Part shown: in pieces, positions 19,364-29,020 of the stretch
How the letters are laid out: each line of letters begins with the position of its first letter
Position numbering within the stretch: position 1 is the stretch's first letter
NCBI GenBank assembly: GCA_025355505.1
Contig: JANXZM010000059.1
Span: 1 to 64,000 of the forward strand
Direction: 5' to 3'
From: Acidobacteriaceae bacterium
GTDB taxonomy: Bacteria > Acidobacteriota > Terriglobia > Terriglobales > Acidobacteriaceae
Length of the DNA: 64,000 bases
The notes under the pieces: generated by a model
Seen by the model: the letters and a program-made list of their open reading frames with translations, nothing else
What the model was told of the DNA's origin: nothing
Database searches by the model: none
Translations under genes and position numbers: made by a program

Positions 19364-20140
19364 ATGTTCCGACTTTTCATTGACGAATTCGGTCATCACG
19401 ACATGAAGTCGTCGGACGATCCGAACCAACGTTATCTCGGATTGACGGGCGTCATCATGCGGCTCTCCTATGCGGACGGCGAGTTTACCGACAAACTGAA
19501 CGCGATCAAGCAAGGAATCTTCGGGAGATCGGATTTCTCGCTGCATCGGCGCGAGATCCTCGACGCCAACACAGAGCCATTCACTGTCCTGAAGGACGCC
19601 AGCAGGCGAACGGCGTTCGATGCAGCAATCTTCGATCTCATCGAGAAGGCCCCCTATCGCGTCATCACCGTTGTAATCGACAAGAGAGAACACCAGGCGA
19701 AATACATCCGCTGGCATTTCCAGTCATACCACTACTGCATGACAGTTCTCCTAGAGCGGTACGCGCGCTGGCTTGATAGCGCAAAACAGACGGGCGATGT
19801 GATGGCGGAATCGAGAGAGAAAAAAGATAACAAGCGACTCTCCAACGCATACCAATTCCTCCACAAGCATGGGACCGACAACCTGAAGGCAGCGTTCTTC
19901 CAACAATGGCTTTCTTCAAAAGAGATCAAGATTAAGCGAAAGACAGACAACATCGCCGGGCTGCAATTGGCCGACTTGATTGTCAATCCTTCGTGCCGCG
20001 AGTTGATCTGCTCGCGCACAAACACTCCAATGACAGCGGAATTCGGGAGAAAAGTAGTGGAGGTTTTGTATCGGAAAAAGTATCGCCGCAACCCCATTGA
20101 CGGGACTGTTCCCGGATGGGGAACCAAGTGGCTGCCATAA
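19364..20140 (+). CDS. DUF3800 domain-containing protein
   Basis: MFRLFIDEFGHHD...YLGLTGVIM...LQLADLIVNPSCRELI: DUF3800-like acidic N-terminus and ADL motif. Confidence 0.75.
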   Translation: MFRLFIDEFGHHDMKSSDDPNQRYLGLTGVIMRLSYADGEFTDKLNAIKQGIFGRSDFSLHRREILDANTEPFTVLKDASRRTAFDAAIFDLIEKAPYRVITVVIDKREHQAKYIRWHFQSYHYCMTVLLERYARWLDSAKQTGDVMAESREKKDNKRLSNAYQFLHKHGTDNLKAAFFQQWLSSKEIKIKRKTDNIAGLQLADLIVNPSCRELICSRTNTPMTAEFGRKVVEVLYRKKYRRNPIDGTVPGWGTKWLP

Positions 20141-20332
20141 AAACAACGCCCGGCGTCTTATGGTTGCGCCGGGTCGACTAAACTTCAGTCCGCCTCCGCT
20201 CGTCGCGGATTACTTACATTCTGCACCATCGACAGTCCATTTCAAACAACTTTATTTGCTTTGTTTTCATAGGGCAAACAACACGTTAGGCTTCGCACCT
20301 AACGAATAGTTGGCCATACGCCCGGAAAAAGC

Positions 20333-21886
20333 CTACGTAGTCTTCAATAATCCTGGCATTCTCTTGTGCCAGTCGGTTGCCTGCTCGTAGGCGTGTGCGG
20401 CCTGCAGCACTACGTCCTCCCGCCAGGGAGCAGCGGCTAGTTGCAGGCCGATGGGCAGGCCATCTCCGGTGAATCCGCATGGAACGGAAATCGCCGGAAT
20501 CCCCCAGACATTAAAGGGCCGCGTGTTGCGCAGCATGATCAGTTCTTGCGGGCGCAGGTTGTCGGGATGCTTAAGCAGGTCGGCGATCACGGGCGGCGGG
20601 ATTGGGACCGTGGGCGTTAGCAGCACGTCCACTTCATCGAATATTTTTCGGATGGCGTGCCGGCTTGCTTGAAGGTCACGGCTGGCACGCAGAGCGTCGG
20701 GTGTGGAGACGTTGGCTCCGGATTGGATGCGTGCCAGCGTCGCGGGTTGGTAGAGCTCGGGTGAGCGGGCTACGAATGGCTCGTGATAGGCATAGGCTTC
20801 GGCGCTGGCTAGAGTGCGGTCGGTGGAGACTTCGAGTTTGACGTCGCGAATTTCAGCGTGGAGTTCGCGAAAAAGCTCGATGGCTTTTTCGATGGCGGCG
20901 GCGATTTCGGGATGGAGATCGTCGAAGAAAAATGCCCGAGGCACGCCGATGCGCAGTTTGGGCGTGAGTTGAGCGACAGGTTGCGCGATGGCGGCGGTAA
21001 AGTCCGGGACAGGCGCGTCTATGCTGGCGGGATCGGCTGCGTCGTAGCCTGCGAGCACTTGCAGCATCAAGGCCGCGTCATAGACTGAGTTTGCGATCGG
21101 GCCGACATGATCGTAGGACCATGACAATGGGACGACGCCTCGGGCGCTCATGCGACCGTACGTCGGCTTGAGTCCGACGACTCCGCAGTAGGCGGCGGGC
21201 AGGCGGATGGAACCGGCGGTGTCGGTGCCGACGGCAGCGAAGCCGAGAGCAGTGGCAACGCTGGCAGCGGAGCCTCCGGAGGAGCCGCCAGCGAGACGCG
21301 TCGCATCCCACGGATTGTGGACCTCGCCAAAGAAGCTAATCATCGAACTGCCGCCATAGGCGAATTCGTGCAAGTTCTGCTTGCCTGAAATGATTGCGCC
21401 CGCGGCTCGCAGGCGGCGCACGACTTCAGCGTCTTCGGCGGGAATGCGATTTTTGAACAGTGCGCTGGCGGCGGTGGTGCGGACTCCCGCGGTATCGAGA
21501 ATGTCTTTGAGCCCGATGGGAATGCCGTGGAGGGGGCCGCGCCATTCTCCGCGGAGGATTTCTTGCTCGGCTCGGCGGGCCTCGGCTAGAGCGGAATCAG
21601 ACATGACCGTGATGAAGGCGTTGAGCGTTGGATTTAGTTTCTCGATGCGCGCCAGGCAGTCGCGGGTGAGTTCGACGGGGGAGATGGCGCGGTCGCGAAT
21701 TTGCCGGCTTAGTTGCTGAATTGTAGGACGCACATAATCCTCGACAGATCGAAGAGATTTTACAAGTTGCGGGAAAAATTCATTGCTTCCGAGAGCAATC
21801 AACGCGGGATTTGCCAGCACCGGGCTGAGGGCAAGATTCTGCAAAAACTTTCGCCGGCCTTCCGACACTGGCTGCTCACCTTGCAT
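20333..21886 (-). CDS. Amidase signature family enzyme with N-terminal RRKFL signal
   Basis: GGSSGGSAASVATALGFAAVGTDTAGSIRLPAAYCGVVGLKPTYGR amidase signature. Confidence 0.9.
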   Translation of the reverse strand: MQGEQPVSEGRRKFLQNLALSPVLANPALIALGSNEFFPQLVKSLRSVEDYVRPTIQQLSRQIRDRAISPVELTRDCLARIEKLNPTLNAFITVMSDSALAEARRAEQEILRGEWRGPLHGIPIGLKDILDTAGVRTTAASALFKNRIPAEDAEVVRRLRAAGAIISGKQNLHEFAYGGSSMISFFGEVHNPWDATRLAGGSSGGSAASVATALGFAAVGTDTAGSIRLPAAYCGVVGLKPTYGRMSARGVVPLSWSYDHVGPIANSVYDAALMLQVLAGYDAADPASIDAPVPDFTAAIAQPVAQLTPKLRIGVPRAFFFDDLHPEIAAAIEKAIELFRELHAEIRDVKLEVSTDRTLASAEAYAYHEPFVARSPELYQPATLARIQSGANVSTPDALRASRDLQASRHAIRKIFDEVDVLLTPTVPIPPPVIADLLKHPDNLRPQELIMLRNTRPFNVWGIPAISVPCGFTGDGLPIGLQLAAAPWREDVVLQAAHAYEQATDWHKRMPGLLKTT

Positions 21887-23324
21887 TCGCGTTCCTGAGC
21901 GCGGCGCGCTTGGCGAACCATTTCACCACAAAATAAACGACGGGACCGGTGGCGAGCGCCCACGGTCCCCATCTTAGGGAGATCGGGTCACTGTAGCGCA
22001 GGGTGTAAATCACAATGCAAGTCATGACGATGGGCAAAGCGACGACATAAGCCAAGCCCAGGCGTCCGCCGGGGATGCGGAAGGCGCGCGGCAGGTCGGG
22101 ACGCTTCCGGCGCAGCGCCCAAGCCGAGAGCACGGTCAGTACGGTGGTTGCGGCGCGCAACCAAACGTAGATGCTGATCAACTGGCCGAGCGTGTGCAGG
22201 GCGAGCGACGCATAGATGGCAGCGGAGATCAGGATGGCAATCCACGGGGTACCGTAGCGCGGGTGCTTGCGGGTGAGGAAGGGAGGCAGGTAGCCGTCTT
22301 CCGCCAGAGCATAGGGCATGCGAGTGGTGGTGAGCACGGTGCTGTTCAGGAGCGCCACGGTGCCAACCATGGCGGCAATCGTCATGAGATTTCCGAGCCA
22401 GGGACCGCCGATGAGTTGCGCCGCGATCGGGAAGTATCCATCTTTCCACTGCTGCCAGTTGCCGAGCGCGGCCAGGGCGGCGAGGGTCGGCAAGAAATAA
22501 GTTGCCACGGAAAGCGGGACGACCAGCGCCAGCGCGCGCGGATAAGTGCGCTGCGGATTCTCGACTTCCTCGGCCACGGTCGAGAGCTGTTCGTATCCGG
22601 AATAGAGCCAGATCCCCAAAGCGAGGCCAACGCCAAACACCGTGGGAAAAGGCTGCTTTGGTGGCACAAAGGGCACGAACGGATTGTGATGCCATTTGGC
22701 GAGGCCGAGGACGATCATGGCGATGACGGGAATAAAAACGAATACTTCGAAAACGGTGGCGGCTTTGCCGACCATCTGAATGCCACGAATGTTGATCCAG
22801 GCGATGAGGGCGATCAGGATGAATGAAGCAAGCCAGTGTTTCCATCCAACGATCCCGGGGAAGTAGGAAGACAGATAGTCGGAGAAGAGCACGGCATAGG
22901 AACCGCCTAGAAGGAATGAGGCGGACCAGTTCCACCATCCGGCGAGGAATCCCCAGAAATCTCCGAAGGCGGCGCGGCTCCAGCGATAGAAGCCGCCTTC
23001 GACGGGCATGGCGGTGGTGAGTTCGGCGGAGACCAGCGACACCGGGATGCACCAGAAAAACGGGATGAGCAAAAGATAGAGCAGGGTCATACCGGGGCCA
23101 CTGGTCGTGACCATCGCTTCCAGTCCGAAGGGGCCTCCGGTGGTGTAGGAAAACATCACGAAGACGAAATAGAAAAGACTGGCCTTACGGGCGGTGGAAG
23201 TCGTGGATGAGCCTGGGTTGTTCACGATGAAAAAGTCTTCCGCAGGAAGAAGAGGTCGCTGAACATGGCGGCTAGTGTACAGGAATCTTGCCGAACGCCG
23301 TCGTTCAGCGTCAGGTGGAATCAC
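21876..23324 (-). CDS. APC-superfamily amino acid permease
   Basis: Around 12 hydrophobic segments; PVEGGFYRWSRAAFGDFWGFLAGWWNW; overlaps the amidase start. True start may be internal. Confidence 0.88.
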   Translation of the reverse strand: MIPPDAERRRSARFLYTSRHVQRPLLPAEDFFIVNNPGSSTTSTARKASLFYFVFVMFSYTTGGPFGLEAMVTTSGPGMTLLYLLLIPFFWCIPVSLVSAELTTAMPVEGGFYRWSRAAFGDFWGFLAGWWNWSASFLLGGSYAVLFSDYLSSYFPGIVGWKHWLASFILIALIAWINIRGIQMVGKAATVFEVFVFIPVIAMIVLGLAKWHHNPFVPFVPPKQPFPTVFGVGLALGIWLYSGYEQLSTVAEEVENPQRTYPRALALVVPLSVATYFLPTLAALAALGNWQQWKDGYFPIAAQLIGGPWLGNLMTIAAMVGTVALLNSTVLTTTRMPYALAEDGYLPPFLTRKHPRYGTPWIAILISAAIYASLALHTLGQLISIYVWLRAATTVLTVLSAWALRRKRPDLPRAFRIPGGRLGLAYVVALPIVMTCIVIYTLRYSDPISLRWGPWALATGPVVYFVVKWFAKRAALRNANAR

Positions 23325-23451
23325 TAGCCGGAGGCAGATGAAGCGCGTCGCCGGCAGAGGGCAGCCATGGTATCGAGCGCGTCCCCGACGATAAAAGTGA
23401 CGGCATCAAGAAGAGCGCTTTCAGACAACTCGGACGACTTAGCGATAAGGT

Positions 23452-23985
23452 TCATGGCCATGCGGACGCGCGTGCCGCCTTTGAGGTCGGGACCGAAGGA
23501 TGAAGACTGGCTTGCTCAAGGTCGAGCAACTTGCGCTTGATGTCGAGACCGCCGCCATAGCCGCAGAGCGAGCCGTCGGCGGCGATCACGCGATGACACG
23601 GAACCACGATCGCAATCGGATTCCGGTTGTTTGACATGCCGACCGCGCGAAATGCATTCGGGTGGCCGATGGTTCGGGCCAAATCGCGATAACTGCGCGT
23701 CTCGCCGTACGGGATGTCGAGCAGGGCACGCCAGCACTCGAGCTGAAAATCGGTGCCGCGAAGATCGAGAGGAATGGAAAACTCGCGGCGGCGTCCGGCA
23801 AAGTATTCGTTGAGCTGGTTAAGGTAAGGAGCGAGGACTTTGCTCGATTCTTTGAGCTGAGCTGTCTTGGGATTAAGGTTCTGCACGCGAGCTTCAAATT
23901 CAAGGCGCACCAAGCCTTTGGTGGAGGCGGCGAGGAAGAGTGGGCCGACGGGCGAAAGCGTGCGGAAGTAGAGCAGCGTTTCCAT
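23452..23985 (-). CDS. Methylated-DNA--[protein]-cysteine S-methyltransferase
   Basis: IPYGETRSYRDLARTIGHPNAFRAVGMSNNRNPIAIVVPCHRVIAADGSLCGYGGGLDIKRKLLDLE. Start METLLYFRT at 23985. Confidence 0.93.
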   Translation of the reverse strand: METLLYFRTLSPVGPLFLAASTKGLVRLEFEARVQNLNPKTAQLKESSKVLAPYLNQLNEYFAGRRREFSIPLDLRGTDFQLECWRALLDIPYGETRSYRDLARTIGHPNAFRAVGMSNNRNPIAIVVPCHRVIAADGSLCGYGGGLDIKRKLLDLEQASLHPSVPTSKAARASAWP

Positions 23986-24109
23986 GACGCGTGGAGAGCA
24001 TAGCACGAGGCTGGCTTGACTCGGGTGTAGCCAAGAGAGCAGAATGCACGCCTCACCCAGAACCGCGAAAGCGGCGCCGAATTTCACCGCAATGTTCTTC
24101 AGGAGGATT

Positions 24110-25369
24110 ATGGGCTCGACCCCGCATGTATCGGACAGCCGGAGGAAGTTTCTGCGTTATCTTGCGCTCAGTCCAGCCCTGGCGAGTCCGGCACTGTTGA
24201 AGGCTTCCGGCTGGAATGTTTTTGGATCGGCGATGCGTGGCGGGAAAATACTGGCGACGGCGGAAACTGCCGGACTGATTACGAGCGCGGAGCAGGCGCT
24301 GGATGTGATGGAGTTTGAAGCGGTCGCGCGCAAGGTGCTCCCGCCGGCGCACTTCGCCTACCTGGCCACCGGGGTGGATGACGATGCGACCGTTGGAATC
24401 AACCACGAGGCCTACAGCCATTTTGAGATCCGGTCGCGAAGGCTGATTGATGTATCGAAGATAGACACCTCGATTCGCCTGTTGGGAACGACTTGGGAGA
24501 CGCCGATCTTCCTTTGCCCGGTGAGCGCGATGAAAGCGTTTCATCCCGAGGGCGAGGTGGCGGCGGCAAAAGCGGCACGAAGCCGGCACCATCTTCAAAT
24601 ACTGTCGACTGTCGCCAGTTCATCGGTCGAAGAAGTGACTGCGGCGCGGGGAGCGCCAGTGTGGCAGCAGCTTTATCCAACCAACGACTGGAATGTGACA
24701 CGGGCGATTATCAAGAGGGCGGAGGCGGCAGGGAGCCCGGCGCTGGTATTTACTGTCGATCTCCACAATGACAGCAACCGGGAAACGATCGCGCGCGCGC
24801 GGCGCGTGGATGATCGAGACTGCTCGGTCTGTCATGAAAGCGGATTCGCCGGGTATGCGCGCACCAAGCCCATGTTCGATGGACTCGATCTATCAAAAGT
24901 GACGGGCCTGTATGCATCTAACCTGACTTGGGATTTTGTGAAACGGCTGAAAGATGCGACCAGGATGAAGCTGCTGCTGAAGGGCATCGTCACGAAGGAG
25001 GATGCACAACTTGCCGTACAACACGGAGCCGACGGAATCGTGGTTTCGAACCATGGGGGGCGCGCGGAGGAATCACTGCGGCCGACGATCGAGTGCCTGC
25101 CGGAAGTGGTTGCCGCGGTACAAGGAAAAATTCCGGTCCTGATCGATGGTGGCATACGGCGCGGCACGGACGTTTTCAAGGCATTGGCGCTGGGTGCGAC
25201 GGCGGTTGGCATCGGGCGGCCCTACGGGTGGGGGCTGGCGGCGTTTGGACAGCCGGGAGTCGAAGCGGTACTGGCGATCATGCGGCGCGAACTGGAAATC
25301 ATCATGGGGCAGGCGGGGACGCCGTCGGTCGCCGGCATCACAAAAGCATTCGTCACGCCTCGAACCTAG
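24110..25369 (+). CDS. FMN-dependent alpha-hydroxy-acid oxidizing enzyme with Tat-like leader
   Basis: FAYLATGVDDDATVGINHEAYSHFEIRSRRLIDVSKIDTS; ADGIVVSNHGGRAEES; PVLIDGGIRRGTDVFKALALGATAVGIGRPYGWGL. ORF opens at 24044. Confidence 0.9.
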   Translation: MGSTPHVSDSRRKFLRYLALSPALASPALLKASGWNVFGSAMRGGKILATAETAGLITSAEQALDVMEFEAVARKVLPPAHFAYLATGVDDDATVGINHEAYSHFEIRSRRLIDVSKIDTSIRLLGTTWETPIFLCPVSAMKAFHPEGEVAAAKAARSRHHLQILSTVASSSVEEVTAARGAPVWQQLYPTNDWNVTRAIIKRAEAAGSPALVFTVDLHNDSNRETIARARRVDDRDCSVCHESGFAGYARTKPMFDGLDLSKVTGLYASNLTWDFVKRLKDATRMKLLLKGIVTKEDAQLAVQHGADGIVVSNHGGRAEESLRPTIECLPEVVAAVQGKIPVLIDGGIRRGTDVFKALALGATAVGIGRPYGWGLAAFGQPGVEAVLAIMRRELEIIMGQAGTPSVAGITKAFVTPRT

Positions 25370-25404
25370 CCCGCCTTGAACGCAAGTTCCGAGAATTAAA
25401 AAAG

Positions 25405-25430
25405 GCCTCCCGCTTTCACGGGAGGCTTTT
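25405..25430. terminator. Bidirectional Rho-independent terminator between convergent genes
   Basis: Aaaaaag-GCCTCCCG-ctttca-CGGGAGGC-ttttc: 8-bp stem with flanking A and T tracts. Confidence 0.88.
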
Positions 25431-25446
25431 CAGGGGGAGGATACTG

Positions 25447-26307
25447 CTACTTCTGCTGTGGTTGATCCTGAGTCGCGCTCGTCGAAGCAAGCTGTTCCAG
25501 ATTGTTCTTCAGGAGGCTGATTTCGACGCGGCCACCCGTGATGCGCTTCGGCTTGGCTTCGCCCGCGGAGGCCGCAACCGGGGTCGGGGCGTTGCCCATG
25601 CCGACGAGGTAAATCCGGTAGATCGGAATGTCGTGGTTTAACGCCAGATAGCGGACAACCGACTCGGCCATCTTCTGCGAGTTGGAGATCGCTACCTGTC
25701 CATGACCCGACGAGAAGCCCTGGACTTCGACGACGTAGCCGCGCTGGTTCTTCAGCGGGGTAGCCATTTCATCGAGAGCGGTCTTGGCGTTCTGGCTTAG
25801 CACCGTCTGTCCGGGCTTGAACAGGATTTCGGTTTGAGTCGTGGGCTGATACTGATCGATGTTGGTGACCACCTGCTCGACCGTATTCAGACGGGTGTGA
25901 GCCTGTTGCGCGGTCAGTTGCGCGGCCTGCGCCTTATTGCCGGCTTCGATGGCATGCTGGTCGGCTTCGATGGCCTTGGCCGAAGCGAGCTGGATTCCCT
26001 GCTGCGCGCGCGTATCGGTATCTTTGATCGCCCTGGTGTTGGAGGCAGTCAGCTCATCGAGTTCGTTGATGCGGTCGCGGATCGGCTGGGTCTGCCGCGC
26101 AACGTATTTCTTGCGCGCGAACGGGTTCACACGACCCCAGAAACCTTCGCGAATCTCCGGTTGCAAGGGAACTTTGCCGGTGGCGCTGTCGGCCTTGGTG
26201 GCCGTCTGGGCCGCGGGCTGAGTTGCGGGAGTTGAACTCTGCTGTGCGAAAACTGGCACAGCCAGGATTACGGTTAGCAGCAGAGCGAAGAGGGTGCGGT
26301 TATTCAT
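25447..26307 (-). CDS. OmpA-family (C-terminal peptidoglycan-binding-like) outer-membrane/periplasmic protein
   Basis: Signal peptide MNNRTLFALLLTVILAVPVFAQ; ILFKPGQTVLSQNAKTALDEMATPLKNQRGYVVEVQGFSSGHG...YRIYLVGMG. Confidence 0.75.
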   Translation of the reverse strand: MNNRTLFALLLTVILAVPVFAQQSSTPATQPAAQTATKADSATGKVPLQPEIREGFWGRVNPFARKKYVARQTQPIRDRINELDELTASNTRAIKDTDTRAQQGIQLASAKAIEADQHAIEAGNKAQAAQLTAQQAHTRLNTVEQVVTNIDQYQPTTQTEILFKPGQTVLSQNAKTALDEMATPLKNQRGYVVEVQGFSSGHGQVAISNSQKMAESVVRYLALNHDIPIYRIYLVGMGNAPTPVAASAGEAKPKRITGGRVEISLLKNNLEQLASTSATQDQPQQK

Positions 26308-26710
26308 TTTAAAATTCCTCCAATGTGGGGGAGTGGGGGAGCCACTCCGGGCGCTTTTTAGTGCGATTTTGATTGCGTCGTTTCAATCACAGATTCCATG
26401 AATTCGGAAGGCCAGCGCCGACGCGACGGTCGCCTTGAAAAACCAGGCCGTATCACCGGCCTACACTTCTATAATCAGTTTGCGTGCCAAATGCCCGAGT
26501 GAAAAACGTAGGATGCAAGTGCTTTATTTTCATAGATATTGTACCTTATCGTTCCGCGACACCGCACCGCCCCTGGCGGTAATTTTGGCGGGAACTAATA
26601 TAAAAACTGCGTGCTGGGGGTTTCTTCCGGGATCATTCAAAACAAATATCTTTGGAATAAGTGAAGCAAGCTCCCCGCGAAATCATCCCCCAAACGTGCG
26701 ACGATTGAAC

Positions 26711-27844
26711 ATGCGACGACCAGCGTTTGCTCTGCTTCCCCTTCTGCTGACATTGCTTGCTCACGTCGATTTTGCTCACGCCGAGAAAACTCGCTTCGAT
26801 CTCACGCAACTAAAAGCGCCGCCGGGATTCCACATCTCGGTTTTCGCTGAAGTGGACGGCCCGCGCATGATGGTCTTCAGCCCGGGCGGCGTGCTGCTCG
26901 CCACCGAATCGAGCGAAGGCAAGGTGATCGCGCTTCCCGATTCCAAGCACGCGGGCAAGGCCGAGCGCTCGGTCACTGTACTCAGCGGACTGAATGAGCC
27001 GCACGGGCTTGCGTTTTACGAAGGCAAGTTGTACGTCGCCGAGAACGACAAGGTGCGCCGCTATGACTGGGACGAGGCCAACCTGCGAGCGTCCAACCCG
27101 AAAGCGCTCGCCAATCTGCCGGACGGTGGCGGGCACTCCACGCGCAGTCTCGTGTTTCACGGCGGCAAGATGTACGTCTCGGCGGGATCGAGTTGCAATG
27201 TCTGCATCGAAAAAGATTCGCGGCGCGCAGCCGTGATGGAATTCAATCCGGATGGCGGCGGCCAGAAGATCTTCGCGAAAGGGCTGCGCAATGCGGTCGG
27301 GCTGGCGGTGAATCCGAAAACGAATACCGTCTGGGTCACAGTCAACGGGCGCGACTGGCTGGGCGACGATCTGCCGCCGGAAGTGATTTTCGATCTTGGT
27401 AAGGACGGCGGCGATGCGGGCTGGCCCTATTGCTATGGCGACCGCGTGCCCGATTCCAACTTCACCAAGCCCGGGGATGATCGCTGCAAGAATGTCATCG
27501 CGCCCAAGGTCCAGATGCAGGCGCACTCGGCTCCGCTGGGACTTGCGTTTTATGAAGGGCCGCAGTTCCCTGCCGAGTACCGGAACAACATCTTCGTCGC
27601 ATTGCATGGATCGTGGAATCGCAACGTGCCGACGGGATACAAAGTTGTACGCGTGAAGCTCGACGACAAAGGCCAGCCGCAGGGCGGTGCGGAGGATTTC
27701 ATAACTGGATGGCTGGCGCCTAGCGAAACGAAGAAGGGCCGGTGGATGGGGCGTCCGGTGGGGATTGTGTTTGGCGGCGATGGGGCGATGTACTTGAGCG
27801 ATGATGCCGCGGGCGTGATTTACCGGGTGACGTACGCGAAGTAG
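26711..27844 (+). CDS. PQQ-dependent sugar dehydrogenase (L-sorbosone dehydrogenase-like)
   Basis: Signal peptide; GLNEPHGLAFYEGKLYVAENDKVRRYDWDE; GLRNAVGLAVNPKTNTVWVTVNGRDWLGDDLPPE; FVALHGSWNRNVPTGYKVVRV. Confidence 0.87.
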   Translation: MRRPAFALLPLLLTLLAHVDFAHAEKTRFDLTQLKAPPGFHISVFAEVDGPRMMVFSPGGVLLATESSEGKVIALPDSKHAGKAERSVTVLSGLNEPHGLAFYEGKLYVAENDKVRRYDWDEANLRASNPKALANLPDGGGHSTRSLVFHGGKMYVSAGSSCNVCIEKDSRRAAVMEFNPDGGGQKIFAKGLRNAVGLAVNPKTNTVWVTVNGRDWLGDDLPPEVIFDLGKDGGDAGWPYCYGDRVPDSNFTKPGDDRCKNVIAPKVQMQAHSAPLGLAFYEGPQFPAEYRNNIFVALHGSWNRNVPTGYKVVRVKLDDKGQPQGGAEDFITGWLAPSETKKGRWMGRPVGIVFGGDGAMYLSDDAAGVIYRVTYAK

Positions 27845-27856
27845 CTTATTGCGGCG

Positions 27857-27886
27857 ATGGACGGGCGGGGACGCCCGTCGCTCCAT
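27857..27886. repeat. REP-like palindrome (GGGCGGGGACGCCC family)
   Basis: atggacgggcggggacgcccgtcgctccat; same family as 9668. Confidence 0.7.
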
Positions 27887-27895
27887 AAGGAACTG

Positions 27896-29011
27896 CTACT
27901 CCCCGCAATACTTCTCATACTGCTGGTAGATAAACGGGTCGGTCATGCCCGCGATGTAGTCGCAGATGACGCGGGGCAAGGGCTCCTGCGCGGCTTTTTC
28001 GCGGTAGTTGCGCGGCAGGTCGTCGGGCTCTTCCATCCAGTGGGCGAAAAGTTCTCCGGTGATGCGCTCGGCGTCTTCTTTCTCCGCGGCGAGTGCTGGG
28101 CTGTAGTAAAGATTTTCGTAGAGGAAGTTTTTCAGCCGGCGACGCTCAGCCTCGACGGGAGGACTGAAGGCAGCGAGTCGCTCGGTATGGCGGCGGACGT
28201 CTTCCAGAGAATGCGGGCCCGCCGCTTGCACACGTCGCGCCGTATTCGTAATCAGGTCTCCTACAAACCCGTCAAAAATACTTTTCAACGCCTCGTTAAA
28301 GACCAGCTTCTCGGCGGCATTCGGGTACCGGCTTCTGGCGTCGTGATAATGGCGTTTGAACAAATCCACGCTGTCGGCGATCTGCTCGACCGTGAGTAAA
28401 CGGGCTTCGTAGCCATCGTCGAGGTCGGCGGTGTTGTAGGCAATCTCGTCGGTCAGGTCGATCAGTTGCGCTTCGAGCGGCGGGCGCTGATCGAGAAAGT
28501 ACTCGGCGAGTTCGGGATGGTCTTTGGCATCGTAATCGTGCGAGTGCTTGATGATGCCCTCGCGGACTTCAAAAGTCAGATTTAATCCGCGGAAAGATGC
28601 GTAGCGAAGTTCGAAATCTTCGACGATGCGGAGCGCGTGCAGGTTGTGATCGAATGAAAGGCCGTGCTGGCGCATGGCGGTGTCGAGCGCCTTTTCTCCG
28701 GAGTGGCCGAACGGAGGATGGCCGAGGTCGTGCACCAGGGCGAGCGCCTCCACCAGATCGGTGTTCAGTCCAAGTTGCGCGGCGATGGTGCGCGAAATCT
28801 GCGCCACCTCAATGGTGTGCGTCAGCCGGTTGCGGAAGTGGTCGGAGTAACGGCGGGTGAACACCTGCGTCTTCGCTTCCAGGCGGCGAAAGGCGCGCGC
28901 ATGGACCACACGATCGCGGTCGCGCTGAAAATCGTTGCGGTAAGGATGCGGCGGCTCGGGATGGCGGCGTCCGCGGGAGTTTTCTACGCGCACCGCGTAG
29001 TCGGCGAGCAT
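27896..29011 (-). CDS. dgt: Deoxyguanosinetriphosphate triphosphohydrolase-like protein (HD domain)
   Basis: NDFQRDRDRVVHARAFRRLEAKTQVF; LTHTIEVAQISRTIA; ALVHDLGHPPFGHSGEKAL. Confidence 0.93.
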   Translation of the reverse strand: MLADYAVRVENSRGRRHPEPPHPYRNDFQRDRDRVVHARAFRRLEAKTQVFTRRYSDHFRNRLTHTIEVAQISRTIAAQLGLNTDLVEALALVHDLGHPPFGHSGEKALDTAMRQHGLSFDHNLHALRIVEDFELRYASFRGLNLTFEVREGIIKHSHDYDAKDHPELAEYFLDQRPPLEAQLIDLTDEIAYNTADLDDGYEARLLTVEQIADSVDLFKRHYHDARSRYPNAAEKLVFNEALKSIFDGFVGDLITNTARRVQAAGPHSLEDVRRHTERLAAFSPPVEAERRRLKNFLYENLYYSPALAAEKEDAERITGELFAHWMEEPDDLPRNYREKAAQEPLPRVICDYIAGMTDPFIYQQYEKYCGE

Positions 29012-29020
29012 GAGGAAAGT

